A stretch of 64,000 bases of DNA, taken from Tamarix chinensis (taxonomy: Eukaryota > Streptophyta > Magnoliopsida > Caryophyllales > Tamaricaceae). Position numbers and translations under genes: made by a program. Below are positions 10,411 to 23,567 of this stretch, piece after piece (within the stretch, counting starts at the first letter, position 1; each line of letters begins with the position of its first letter). Where the stretch lies: assembly GCA_030549775.1 (NCBI GenBank), contig CM060175.1, positions 79,144,245-79,208,244 of the forward strand, in the 5' to 3' direction. Under the pieces are notes generated by a model that saw only the letters and a program-made list of their open reading frames with translations, did not search any database and was not told where the DNA came from.

Positions 10411-11458
10411 ACCACAAGGCTAAAGAAGAGTTATTGTTAACCATTAATCAAACATAAAACAAGGTCTCATAGAAGAACTAATTTGTTCATAATACGGAAA
10501 TCAGAGTACGCGTAAAAGAGTTTACAATCCAAGAGTGTATAATTAAATTTCCCAAAGGGGTAAAAGGTACAGTACGATAAAACAGAATTGAAATAAACCG
10601 ATACAAGGTAAATGAACAGTAAAAGGAAATCTGACCAAGTCGCTCTCGGTCCCTAGGCCAAGTACAAGCTCAACTCTCAGCTCCGCCTAATATCTCGAAA
10701 GTATCGTAGGCATTGAAAATAGCATCCCCTACCTGCACAAACTCAAATGGGCCCTCTGCTCGTGGGAATGAGTAGTACCCATGAAACAGGTGGTCAACAC
10801 GCTACGTACTAAGTAAGGTAACCATGCAGCTAAGGCCAAACATAGAAGGCATATAACACAAACATGATCATAGAGACATCATACAATAACACAAATAATA
10901 AAGGCCGAGCTAAAGTCCGGATAAACTGATTCTTTAAATCTTCGATCAATACTCATTTCACACCATGCTTATTATCAATCCATGCGAGTGCAGGAACCCC
11001 ACTATTATAGTCGATGGATCGGAAACTTATAGGGAAAAATGCTCCTGACCATTATTATTGCTGGTGGATCGGTATCCAAGGTAAAGTACTCATAGTCACT
11101 ATTATTTACCGGTGGACCGGTCTAGCCCCGACTCTCATGGTGTTTCATTGTAATTACTTAGTGTCTTTCCTCTTCTTCCCACCATTCAACATGCAACAAC
11201 GTCGCCCTATCCTTGATTTTTCGCCACCGATTACGCCCGTTTTGACCGATTGTTTTTCTCCCTTTCTCTTCCCTCTGATTCGGTGACCACTTAGACCCAA
11301 CACACCTCCCTTCCTTTTCGTGCACAACCTTCTCTTTCCTACGCAACCACCTCCTGCCTGATTTGAATTTCGTCGGCTTTCGTTGCCGCCGGTGACCCTA
11401 ACCCTACCTGCATTACTCCCTCACCAACCCACAGAACCCTACCCTCTCCTCTAAACTC

Positions 11459-11466
11459 TATAAATA
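11459..11466 (+). promoter_or_regulatory. Candidate TATA box of unit D
   Basis: CTATAAATACCCCCC is at the position equivalent to 1,174 in A, in the same surrounding sequence. Confidence 0.45.
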
Positions 11467-12397
11467 CCCCCCATAATTAGCCCTATTCGAGTTTTTGATT
11501 TCAACCCAGAAAAGTTTTTAATTATCCCCCCATAAGACACCATTGTCTCCGCCTCCTGCCAAATCCACCGCCCTCCATGCCTACCAAACTAATCCTTGCA
11601 CCACCCTCTAACTAACTGAACCACCCCTATCCCTCGATTCTTCCTGCACAAGCTACCCTGGCTGTGCAAAGTTTCATCCTGATCATCCTTCCTTTTCATC
11701 TCCGCCGCCCTTTGAACCACCACTATTAGCCACCACTTCCGCCGCTCCTTTCACCTCCCAACCTATTTTGCATACCATCCTATACCTCCCCTTACTCTTC
11801 TTTTCAACTTCCTCCCTCTCCTCCTCTCTTTTTCTTCTTCTTCCCCATTCGGCCACCACCATCGCCGCTGTACATTGCCACCTTTGGTTGCACCACCACC
11901 CTTATTCTGTTCCTCTCCTTCTAGGCAACCATAGTCATCTTTATTTCCACCCTCATTCTCCCTATTTTGTTCCCAGCCTTCAACTTTTCCCCTTTTCTTC
12001 TCTTTTTTCGGCCACCGCTGCACCGCCATGTACCACCGCCGGTGCCACCTGTCACCACCAGCCTAAGGTTGAACCCTAAACCCTTTTTCACTATTTATAC
12101 AAGCTTTAGTTTATTTTATTTCATTTATTCAAATATATTATTATTATTATTACTATTATTAATGTTATTATTATTATTATTATTATTTTATTAATGTTTT
12201 TATTATTATTTCTATTGAGGAACGAAGCCCTATTATATTTTTATTTCTATTTTATTATTATTATTATTATTATTATTCTTATTGTTTATAATAATAATAT
12301 TATTATTATTACTATTTCAAATTATTATTATTCTATTATTATTGTTACAAACTATTTTACTATTAGTGTTGCTATTATTATTATTATTATTATTATT

Positions 12398-12436
<39 letters not shown>

Positions 12437-12718
12437 ATTTTTATGCAATTATTATTATTATTATTATTATTTTTAATGTTATTATTATTATTATTCTATA
12501 TAGGGCTGAAACCTTGTTGTGCCTATTTTGAATTGTAGTAGTAGTATTATAAATATCAAGTCTTATTATTATTAATATTATTAATATTTTTATCATTAGC
12601 ATTTATTATTATTATTAGTGTTATTATTATTATTATTTATTAAGTTTATTATTATTCAATATAGGGTCAAAACCATACTTCATTATCTTTGATTATTATC
12701 ATTACCATTATTATTGTA

Positions 12719-12853
<135 letters not shown>

Positions 12854-13819
12854 AATTTTATTATTAATTTACTAATGATATTATTAGCATTATTTTGGTG
12901 AAGGGTTGAAGCCCTTATCTTACCATCCGTTTTGAATCATATTAATAATAATATTATTATTTTTAGTATTAGTATTACCGTTATGATAATTATTATTTTT
13001 CAATATTATTATGGTTTTATCATTTATATTATTTCTATTTTTATTATTATTATTATTTTTCGTGTTATTGTTAGTATCACTATTATTATTTTGGTAAAGG
13101 AGTCGAAGACCTTATTTGACTTTGTTTTTGAATATTTTCCTTTTTATTATTATTGTTACTATTATTATTATTATTCTTGTTAATATTAACATAGATTTTA
13201 TTTTTAGTAGCCTTGTTATTATTATTTTGGTATCATTATTAATATTATTATTGGGGTAAAGTCTTCAATCCTATATTATCAACTTTTATAATATTACTAT
13301 TATTTCTGATATTTTTAGCCAAATTTAGTAATTAGTTAATGGTTATTATTATTAATATTTTATTATTTTATCAAAAGCCTAGTCTTAGAATAAGTTAGTA
13401 TTTAATATTATTTTTGGTAGAAGGGAATCTAAATTTTAGTTTTTTTTCTCATATAGGTGAGACCAGTCAAAGCCCTAAGGAGGCGTAGGAGCGTGCTCCA
13501 AGACTGGTGTCATTTTAGGTAAGGATGTTACTAAGGCTTTATGTGTGTTGATGTGCATTATATGTTCTGTATGTTATGCATCCTATGGTTATCATTATAT
13601 TGAATTCATGTGTTGTTATATGGCATGTGTATTATGTATATGTGATGAAATATTGTGGTATGTGATGATTAGTTTGCGACCCTTAAGACATGCATGTGAT
13701 GATGTTAATGTGGTTTGTGTGAGGGAAATGATGAAAGGGAGAATGGGGGAAAGAAGTTGACCAAGGGATGTGAGTTGACCTAAGTATTTTAATGATCCGT
13801 GAGTGGAAGAATAAAATGG

Positions 13820-14640
13820 AAAATTTAGGGTTTTGTATGGGGGAATCTTATCTATGGGAGAATCTAATCTATGGTTTTGTATGGGAGAATCTATTTTATG
13901 GTTTTATATGGAGAATCTAAACTAGGATTTTGTATGGATGGATTTAGGGTTTTGCATGGCAGATTTTATGGTATTGCATGAGAGAATCTAAACTAGGGTT
14001 TGAAATGGATGGATTTAGGGTTTTGCATGGTGTTGCATAGGAGAATCTAAACTAGGGTTTGATATGGATGGAGGTTTTGCATGGCAGATTTTATGGTGTT
14101 GTATGGGGGAACCCAATCTAGGGTTTTGTATGGATTAAATCTAGGGTTCTACATGTAGGAATCTAGGGTTTTGTATGGTGGAATCTAGGGTTTTGCATGG
14201 ATGGATCTAGGGTTTGCATGGTTAAATTTAGGGTTTCATGTAGGAGTTTTAGGGTTTGCGTGAAAAAGTTTGAAGGTTTGCATGGGGAGGTTAGCGTCTA
14301 CATGGGAGTAAAGTTTACGTATGAAAAGTTGACTAGGGATGTAAGGAAGGTAATAGAAAAGTTATTTGGGTGTTTGGAAGTTTTGGGTGAAAAATAGTAC
14401 GTAGGACATTTAAGGGTATGGAGGAGACTGATTTAGGGTTTGGAGTGGCTAATTATTGTTTGTAGTGGTTAAATAGGGTTTGGAGTGATTAATTATGGTT
14501 GTTGTGATTAACTAGGGTTTGGAGTGGCTAATTATGGGTTGTTGTGGTTAAATAGGGTTTGTAGTGGTTAATTATGGTTTGGAGTGGTTAACTAGGGTTT
14601 GGCGCAGTTAACTAGGGTTCGGTGGTAACATGTGTGTACT
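13820..14640. repeat. Telomere-like GGGTTTTG array of unit D
   Basis: Degenerate repeats of GGGTTTTGTATGG and TCTAGGGTTTTGCATGGATG. After 14,440 they are followed by a second array of about 20-bp units (GGTTTGGAGTGGTTAACTAG). Confidence 0.8.
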
Positions 14641-15974
14641 TGGGGAATAAAGTATGATGATGAATATGGGATCAATGGGTTGTGAAAAATGGGGTGTTAA
14701 AATGATTTGGGTTGTGTGAGGTGGAGTAGGATGGGTCATGTGGGCCTAAATTAGAGTTTCTGGGAAAAACCCTAGAGTAAGGAAATAAGTGGACTTAGAG
14801 GTGTGTAGTTAGTGGGCCTTGACCCACACATTTTGGTGTTGGAGTTCTAGTGTGAGTTTGAGTGTAGAGGAAATGTTGTTGGTCAAGTTAGAAGGTGTAG
14901 AGTTCTCATGATATGATACAGATCAGTTGGAGGATAAGTGTAAAGGGAGTGATTCATGCATGTCTAGGGTGAAAGCTTCTGAATAAGATACTTAAGACAT
15001 TAATCATTTAAAGTGAAAGATTATTAAGTCGGGTCTAGTCGATCCACCTGTAAGGAATAGTTGTTAGGGTTCTTATCCTATAAGTGACCGATCCATCGGC
15101 GAATAATAGTGGTGTGAACCTGATGTCCCACAAGTGACCGGCCCATTGGCTATAATAGTGGGGAATCCCAAGCTCAATAAACACAAACTAGAATTTTGCT
15201 AAGGCACTTAAAAGATACTAATTACTTATAGTGGAACACTATGCGAGCGGGAACTGAACCGATCCACCAGTAAGGAATAGTGGTTAGGGTTTTACCCTAT
15301 AAGTGACTGATCCACCGTTGAATAATAGTGGTGAGGACATGATGTCCCGTAAGTGACCGGCCCACAGCCTAAAATAGTGGGAGGTTCCTGTACTCACATA
15401 GATTTGATAAAATCATGGTGTGAATTGATTTCGATCAGAGATTAATTAAGTAATTAATCCGGACTATAATTGGGCCTATTTTTATCTCTCGAATGATTGT
15501 ATGATAGTATGTTATCATGATGTTCTCTATGTTTTTATTATTTCTTTTGCATGGTGTTGGCCTTAGTGCACGGTTACCTTGCTCAGTATGTAGCGTATTA
15601 ATCACCCTTTTCATGGGTGCTGCTCATTCCCACGAGTAGTAGACCCTTCTGACTTTGTGCAAGTGGGTGATATATCAGGTGGGGCTGAGTGTTGAGCTTG
15701 TGGTTGGATCGAAGTTCGAGAGTGTTGTGGCCGTTTTCACTCTTCCTATGATTTTACCTCCTTCTGTTATTTCTTCTGTATCTGGTTTACCCTCTTATGA
15801 TTTATTTCTTCTATTGCGTATTTTAAATGAACCTTATATCGGTTGTAAGCTTGTTTCTCTTTTGGATATGAATTACAATTCTTTACGTGTACTTTGATCT
15901 TTGGTGTTATGATCTTTCTAGTTCTTTTATAAACTCTTGGTTTAAGTTTAATATTAATCTTTTATTAGCCTTAG

Positions 15975-16107
15975 CACTTGGTACTGAAACGGTCGGAGAG
16001 AATCGGTTTGGTACTAAGTGTGGCAGTAACATCTCCATAATTCACAAGTTTTAAATTTTAAATTCTTTCGCTTTAAAAAAAAAATTAGTGAATTTTGGGG
16101 TGTTACA
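15975..16107 (+). other. Two-hairpin tail of unit D
   Basis: Hairpin 1: CACTTGGTAC (15,975-15,984) with GTACTAAGTG (16,011-16,020). Hairpin 2: GTAACATCTCCATAATTCAC (from 16,026) with GTGAATTTTGGGGTGTTACA at the end. Confidence 0.65.
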
Positions 16108-16432
16108 CTCTAGGGCACCCCAACTCCTGGCCACTATAATTCGCCGGTGGACGTGTTGGGCCCGGCTCAACAATCTTCCTCTTTAAATGGTTAGCATCTT
16201 ATTCGTGTCTTTTTTGATATACTTTCACCTTAGACATGCATGTTCTTTGGGCTACACCATCCATCTACTCCCATTCTTCCAAGAGGGCCCGTCTCATATC
16301 TTAGGACTTCTGCACCTCCTAACACATCCCGAAATTCTTTCCCTCTTCTACTTACTCATCATTAATACCCAACTCCTAAGTGTGTGGGTCAAGGTCCACC
16401 ACCTTATGCCATCAAAGCCCACTCACTATTAT

Positions 16433-16503
16433 TGTAACACCCCGAGTCGACATAAGTAGCCAAATCAATCCTTATAACACTCCGCTCAATATGGGGTATT
16501 ACA
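16433..16503. mobile_element. 71-bp mini element with TG...CA ends and target duplication
   Basis: It begins TGTAACACCCCGAGTCGACA and ends ATGGGGTATTACA. The terminal 11 bases are inverted repeats with one mismatch (TGTAACACCCC versus TGTAATACCCC). It is flanked by a perfect 5-bp duplication ATTAT (16,428-16,432 and 16,504-16,508) and sits within unit C/E. It could be the solo LTR of a very small TRIM/SMART-type retrotransposon or a MITE-like element. It has no coding capacity. Confidence 0.6.
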
Positions 16504-17499
16504 ATTATCCTCTAGGGTTTTCCCTTAAAACCCTAATTGGGCCTATGTGGCCCATCCTTCCTCTGTCTCATCCAACCAAAGTCCCTTTATCATCTAACAC
16601 ATCATCTCACTTAGATCCAACCCCAATCATTTCATTTTACTCCCCAAATACACATGTGACCATGAAGCCCTAGTTGACCACTCCAAACCCTATCACCTTT
16701 CTTTCCCATATTTCAATTCTCAATTACTCACCTACCGTCCTTTCTTTCCCATGACACCTATACTCACCCTACATATGATATCCCATATTCTACTCACCCT
16801 CCATTAATTTCACTTTCACAACATCCTCCATTTGGGGGTTTTCTCCCAAATCCTAGTCAACCTTCCTATGCACCCTTATACTGACCTACGTACTAATTTT
16901 CACCCAAGGTCTCCAATCACCCCAATAACACTTCCCTAACCTTACTTACATCCTAAGACAACTTTTTCCACGTAAAGATCATCCCCATGCATACTCCATC
17001 CATTCCATGCAAACCCTAGAATTTTCCATGCAAGATTCACTCCACTCTTTCATTTTGTCCATACTCTCCTTTTATTTCCCCCCTCATGGATCATGAGATA
17101 ATTAGGTCAATTTTATATCCCTTTAGTCAACTCACCTCCCTTTTTTCCCTTTTCATCCTTTCACCCCATGTCACATTATTAAAACATCCTAGCATACATG
17201 TCCTAGATAGTCACATCATATAACACCACAAGCACAACATACATATCATTATACATATGCCATAAGGAATTCACATAAGCATACCTCAACTCCAAGCTGT
17301 GCTACAAATAAACAATCATAATAATTATAAATTACACAACATAATATAGCACATGGCATACAAAGCACATAAAACACACATAGTTGGTTTTAGCTACATC
17401 CTTACCTAATACGACACTGGTCTTGGAGCATGCTCCTATACCTCCTTAGGGTTTTGACTGGATTCACCTATAAGAGGGAAATATTAAGGGTTAACTTCC

Positions 17500-17626
17500 T
17501 GTAACATCCCAAAATTCACTATTTTTTTAAAGCGGAATTAATTAAATTAAAACCTGTGAATTCTGGAGATGTTACCGTCACACTTAGTACCAAATCAGCT
17601 CTCTCTGACCGTCCTAGTACCAAGTG
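17500..17626 (-). other. Two-hairpin tail of unit F
   Basis: Hairpin 2: TGTAACATCCCAAAATTCAC with GTGAATTCTGGAGATGTTAC (ends 17,575). Hairpin 1: CACTTAGTAC (17,581-17,590) with GTACCAAGTG (17,617-17,626). Confidence 0.65.
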
Positions 17627-20081
17627 CTAAGGCTAAAAGGGATTATTTTCAAAATTAAACCGAGGGTTCATAAAAAGAACTAGAAAGATCATAACATAGA
17701 AATCAGAGTACGTATAAAAGGTTTATAATCAATAAAAAGATAGAAATCAGAGTGCGAAATCAAAATTTCACGGAGGGAATAATCTTACAATCGATAAAAA
17801 GTTTTATTTGAAATACTCAATACAAGGTAATCAATCATAAAAGGGTAAATACGATACAAAAGAAATATAGAAGGAAATAAATTGCATAAAGAGTGAATAC
17901 GGTCATGACACTCTCGAACTTTGAGCCAACCACAAGCTCAACACTCAGCCCCGCCTGATGTTTCGCCCACCTGCACAAAGTTAGAAGGGCCTACTACTCG
18001 TGGGAATGAGCAGCATGCATGAAAAGGGTGATCAGTACGCTACGTACTGAGTAAGGTAACATATGCACTAAGGCCAACACACAAGGTCACAAATCATGCA
18101 GAATAATTAAAAGATCATAAGGTCTGACATAATAACATAAAGGCATATGAACATTCAGGTGAATATACAAAGATCCAATTATAATCTAGATTAATTACTT
18201 AATTAATCTCTTATCGGAATTCTTTTCACACCATGCTCTTTATCAAGTCCACACGAGTACGGGAACCCTACTATTTTAGCCGGTGGATTGGTCTCTAAGG
18301 CACCCCGGCGCTTGACCACTATTCTAGCCGGTGGATTGGTCACTTAGGGTAACATACCTTACCACTATTTTATGCCGGTGGATCGATCTGACCCCTACTC
18401 GCATGGTGTTCCACTGTAAGTATTAGTGTCTTTTACGGGTCTTAGCAAACTGTAGGGTTTGGTTTATTGAGCTCGGGATCCTCCACTATTATAGCCAGTG
18501 GATCGGTCACATAGGGTTACATACCCTACCACTATTATATGCCGGTGGATCGGTCTCCAGGATACCTTAGTATCTGGCCACCACAAACCCTAGCTTCCTC
18601 GTGTCCACATGTCATCCTTCCATTTCTTACATTCCACTTATTATTTTTCCATACCAATCATGCTCATCCTTACTTGATTATTTTCATCATTATCTCGTAC
18701 ACCACTCACCCTCATTTATGTCTCCTTTTTACCACCTCCTCAAATTAGGGTTTTTACTCTAAACCCCAGCTCAGTCCTCCCATGTACCCTTACATTGTCC
18801 TACGTACTATTTTTCACCCAAAACTTCCAAACACCCAAATAACTCTTCTATTACCTTCCTTACGTTCCAAGTCAACTTTTCATACATAAACTTCACTCCC
18901 ATGCATACGCTAACCTTCCCATGTAAACCTTCAAACTTTCTCATGCAAAACCTTAAGCTCCCATGTAAACCCTAGATTCATCCATGCAAACCCTTAAGTC
19001 CATCCACACAAAACCCTAAAATTCCCCATTTTATCCTTCCACTTATGGATCATTAAAACACTTAGGTCAACTCACATTCCTTGGTCAACTTATTTCCTTT
19101 TTGTCAGCTTACTCCCCTTAGTCAACCTCCTTTCCTTTTGGTCAACTTACTTCCTTTGGTCAACTTCTTTTCCCATTATCCTTTTTCATCCTTTCCCCCA
19201 CACAAACCAGATTAACACCCTCACATGCATGTCTAAAGGGTCACAAACCAATCATCACATGCCACAATATTTCATCACATACACATAGTACACATGCCAT
19301 ATAATAACACAGAGCATACTTCAACTCCACGTCATACCACACACGAAATAATTACAATGATAAACATAGGATGCATAACATACAAAGCATATAATGCACA
19401 TCAACACACATAAGGCCTTAGTAACACCCTTACCTAAAACGACACCGGTCTTGGAACACGCTCTTACACCTCCTTAGGGTTTTGACTAGTCTCACCTATA
19501 TGAGGGAAAAAACTAGAATTAGATTCCCTCCTACCAAAATACTATTATTACTAACTTATTCTTAGTCTAGGTTTTTAATAAAATAATAACATATTAATAA
19601 TAATGACATTAATTAATTACTAACTTTGCTAAAGATATAAGAATTAATAGTAATATTGTAAAAGTTGATAATATAAGGGTTTGAAGACTCAATTCTAATA
19701 ATAATAATAATGAAAATGGAAATAATACAAATAATAACAATAATGATAATAATAACCATAATAATAAAAATGGCATTACTCAAAAATAAAGTTAAATAAG
19801 AGCTTCGACCCCTTTACCAAAATAGTAATAATGATAATAATAATAAATACAAAAAATAATAATAGAAATAGAAATAAAATCAATGATAAAAACCATAATA
19901 ATATTAAAAAATAATAATAATCGTAACTGTAATACTAATACTAAAAATATTAATAATAATATTAATATTATTCAAAATGGATGGTGAGATAAGGGCTTTA
20001 ACCCTTCCCCAAAATAATGCTAATAATATCATTAGGACATTATTAATAAAAATAGTAATGAAATAATAATCAAAATTACAA

Positions 20082-20121
<40 letters not shown>

Positions 20122-20258
20122 GTATTGATAAAGTAACCTGAACCGAGAGTAACATAAATTAGAGTTTTCGACCCTACTTCGAAATAGTAGAAGTACCATT
20201 AGTGATAATAATAATAATAATAATAATACATATTACTTATAATAATAATAATAATAAC

Positions 20259-20300
<42 letters not shown>

Positions 20301-20347
20301 CGCATAACAACAACAATAATAATAGCAACATTATCAATAAAATAGTT

Positions 20348-20394
<47 letters not shown>

Positions 20395-20400
20395 TTCAAA

Positions 20401-20433
<33 letters not shown>

Positions 20434-21437
20434 ACATTAATAAATAAATAAAAACTCATAATAATACTAATAATATTAATAATACTAGTACTAATAATCT
20501 ACTCAGCCAAATAAGGTCAGCCCTAATAAGAAATAATAATACTACTAATATTGAACTTAATAATAATAATAATAATATTCAAATAATAGGCTAAAATTAA
20601 ATTAAAATAAATTAAAATAAATTAAATAGGGAAAAATGGTTGAGAAGGTTTAGGGTTTAACCTTAGGCTGGTGAGGGAAATCATGTGAGAAGAGGGGAGG
20701 GTTAGTTGGGTCCAATTGGGTGCGAGTCAGCAGGGGAGAGGGAGAAAAGTAATGGTCGGTCAAAGGGTGTGGCTGTGCGGAAGGAGAAAAGGTAGGGAAT
20801 TGGGCCGCCAAAGGAGAAACGAAGAAAAGAAAGATTGGGCCCAAGCGGAAAGAAGAAATGGTCGTGTGGGCTGGGCCACGCTGAAGAAGAAAAGAAGGAA
20901 GGAAAATGGGCCACTGGGCTGGCCCAGTTCGGGGGAGGGGAGGAAGAAAAAGAAAAGAAGAAGAAAGAAGAAGAAAGGAAAAAAGGAAGAAAGAAAAATA
21001 AAAAATGATGAGTTGGGTTAATTAAATTAATTAATATATTTGGAATATTTAAAAATAATAATATTTAAATAAAATAATATTTAATTTCCTTTTTAGGCTA
21101 ATTTAGGATTTTTGAAAGATTTTTCATAAATTCTATTTTAATTAGTAAATTACTCCAATTTTCTCTTATTAAATTATTTATAAAATTCCTATTTATTTTG
21201 AGCTAATTTCTCCTTCTTATTTTAAATAAAATAATTTATTTAATTAATTTCTAAAATAAAATCTTTAATTAGCTAAAATACCTAAATTTCTTTCTAATTA
21301 AAATATTTGTAATTTTTTTTTTGATTTTCCCTATATAATTCCCTTTTATTTTAATAAAAATAATATATTTGATTAATTTTCCTAATAAAACCTCATTTAA
21401 CTATAATTCTTAAAATTAAGATTTTCGGGGCATTTCA
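17500..21437 (-). mobile_element. Unit F: complete reverse LTR-like element nested in C/E
   Basis: The ends are TGTAACATCCCAAAATTCAC (17,500) and ATTTTCGGGGCATTTCA (21,437), with a perfect 5-bp duplication CTTCC (17,495-17,499 and 21,438-21,442). Length is 3,938 bp. Parts in plus-strand order: hairpin tail (17,500-17,626), CCACCGG array (18,230-18,580), telomere-like words (18,900-19,030), TAA/ATT arrays (19,560-20,590), a short polypurine tract (20,650-21,000) and AT-rich head. The polypurine tract is only about 350 bp, and the TATA-C-run box of A, D and H is not found, so part of the promoter region is deleted. No coding content. Confidence 0.82.
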
Positions 21438-21639
21438 CTTCCCTCTTACCAAAATTACCATTATTTCCTACTTTACCCTTATCATAACCTAGTATTAGGG
21501 TTACTAATATTAATAGTAGTTTTATAAGTAAAAGTACGTTTATTATTCTTAAGGTAGCTAATCATGTTACTACTAGTCAAAATAGGTCTTAGGAGGTACA
21601 TAGGTTCATGTTAAAGTATTAATAGCAATATTTATATTG

Positions 21640-21806
21640 TTCAAGATAATAACTTTAATATTACTAATAATAATAATAATAGTTGTAGTGATAATACTAA
21701 TAACAACCCAAATCTTAGTAATAATAATAATAATAATGATATTAGTAATACTAAAGTAGTGACAATAATGATGATGATGATGATGATGATAATAATAATA
21801 ATAATA

Positions 21807-21839
<33 letters not shown>

Positions 21840-22290
21840 TGCTAGCAATGAAAGTAATGATATTGATATAGGTAATATTAACAATAATGACAAGGTAATA
21901 ATAATAGTAATATTAATAATGGTTCTAATCTGAAGAATAATACTAATAAGGGTCCTAATAATCATAATAGTAGTAACCTTAGTGATAATGAGGTCAAGTA
22001 TAATAATAGTGATAGTAGTAGTAGTAGTAGTAATAATAATAATAGTAACAGCAACAATAATAATGTTAAGAATAATACTAATAATAATAATCGAAATGGT
22101 AATAATAATATAAGGGTTTGAATATTTACAATAATAATATAGTGATAATATGCCAAAGTTAGCATTAATAATAATAATGATGATGATGATGATGACGATG
22201 ATGATGATGATATGATGAAAATAAAAATAATAATAATAAGAATAAGAATAAGAATAATATTAATACTAATCAAAATGATAAAACTTGCAT
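21640..22290. repeat. TAA/GAT trinucleotide array of unit C/E
   Basis: Degenerate (TAA)n with blocks of GAT and AGT, the reverse counterpart of the ATT module in A and D. Confidence 0.85.
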
Positions 22291-22309
22291 TAATAAAGTT
22301 TAAGGGTTG

Positions 22310-23270
22310 TGGAGGTTAGGGTACCACCGGTGATGACCAGGTGGCATCGACGATGGCGGCAGTGGAGGTAGAAGAGAGGGTGGAAAAGTGGTTGCTTAGG
22401 ATAGAAGAGGGGGAATGAGAGGGTGATTGAGGTGGTGGTGGATGCCCAAGGTTGAGAAGGCTGGAATGGTGGTGGTGGTGCAGCTAAAGAGGCGGTGCAG
22501 GCGGTGGTTGGTGTGGTGGCCGAAGGTAGTGGAGAGGGAGGCAGGGGGAAAGGAAGGTAGGGGAGGTAGGGGAGGTCTTGCTGGTTATTTTGGGGGAGAG
22601 GGGGAGTGGTGGTTGAGGAAGAAACGACAGTGGACGGTGGTGCGAAAGGCGGCGGTGGGTGAGAAGGGGTTGATCGAGGAGCCAACTTTGCATGCCCAAG
22701 GCGGCTCGTGCAGGAAGAACCAAGGGTGGTGGGTGGTGTAGTTCAGTGGAGGGTGGTGCAGGGAGTGGTTTGGTAGGTGGTTCAGGTGGCGGTGCAGGGT
22801 GGCGGTGACGGGGTGGTCACTTGAATAGGTGGTAGCGCAACACAGGGGGAAGGGAACGCGTGAGGGGAGAGAGGAGGGCTGATTAGGTTGAGAAGAGAGA
22901 GGAAATGATGGGGAAGAGAGGGGAGGTGGTAGGATGACTTGCAGGGCTATTGCAGGGTTGCACGCCTGCACGGGGAAGGATCAGGGAAGAAGAAGGGTCG
23001 AGGAAGAAGAAGGAAGAAGAAAAGAAGTGGACCGGCCGACCCAAAGGAAGGAAAAGAAAAGAAAGAAAAGGAGAGGGAGTCAGGCGGGTCGCGACGAGTG
23101 GAGAGGGAGAAGAAAAAAAAAGAAGCAGGCTTAGGCTGCGCCCGGGGGGGGGGAAGTCTAGGTCGCGAGGGGTGGAAGGAAAAAAAGAAAAGGAGAAAGG
23201 AGAGGAAGGAAAAAAAAGGAGAAAGAAGGGAAAAAAGTAAAAAGAGAAAAAGGGAAAATAGATGGGTTGG
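22310..23270. repeat. Polypurine tract of unit C/E
   Basis: G/A-rich on the plus strand, equivalent to the polypyrimidine tract of A read from the other strand. Frames in it are Gly/Arg/Lys-rich or Pro/Ser/His-rich and are not credited as genes. Confidence 0.85.
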
Positions 23271-23567
23271 GGGTATTTAGAGCATTTTGGTATTTTTCAA
23301 TATTTAAAATAATAATATTTTAATAAAATAATAAATAAATTCCCTTTTTGGATTAATTTAGGATATTTTGAATAAATTTTCCTTAATTCAATTTTCATTA
23401 GCAAAACAACCTATTTTTTCCTAATTAAATTATTTATTATTTTCCTCTTGATTTTTCCTTAATTGCTTCCTCTTATTTTAATAAAATATTTCACTTAATT
23501 AATTTCCTTAATAACTCCATATTTGGCCATACTTTCTTAAATTAGGGTTTTGGGATATTTTAATTTT

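Noticed and set aside
12194..12538. Poly-Leu/Ile/Val/Tyr frames over trinucleotide repeats (also 12,689-12,901, 21,606-22,273 and 60,003-60,270)
   Set aside because: They are translations of (ATT)n, (ACT)n, (GTT)n or (TACTAA)n and have no gene features.
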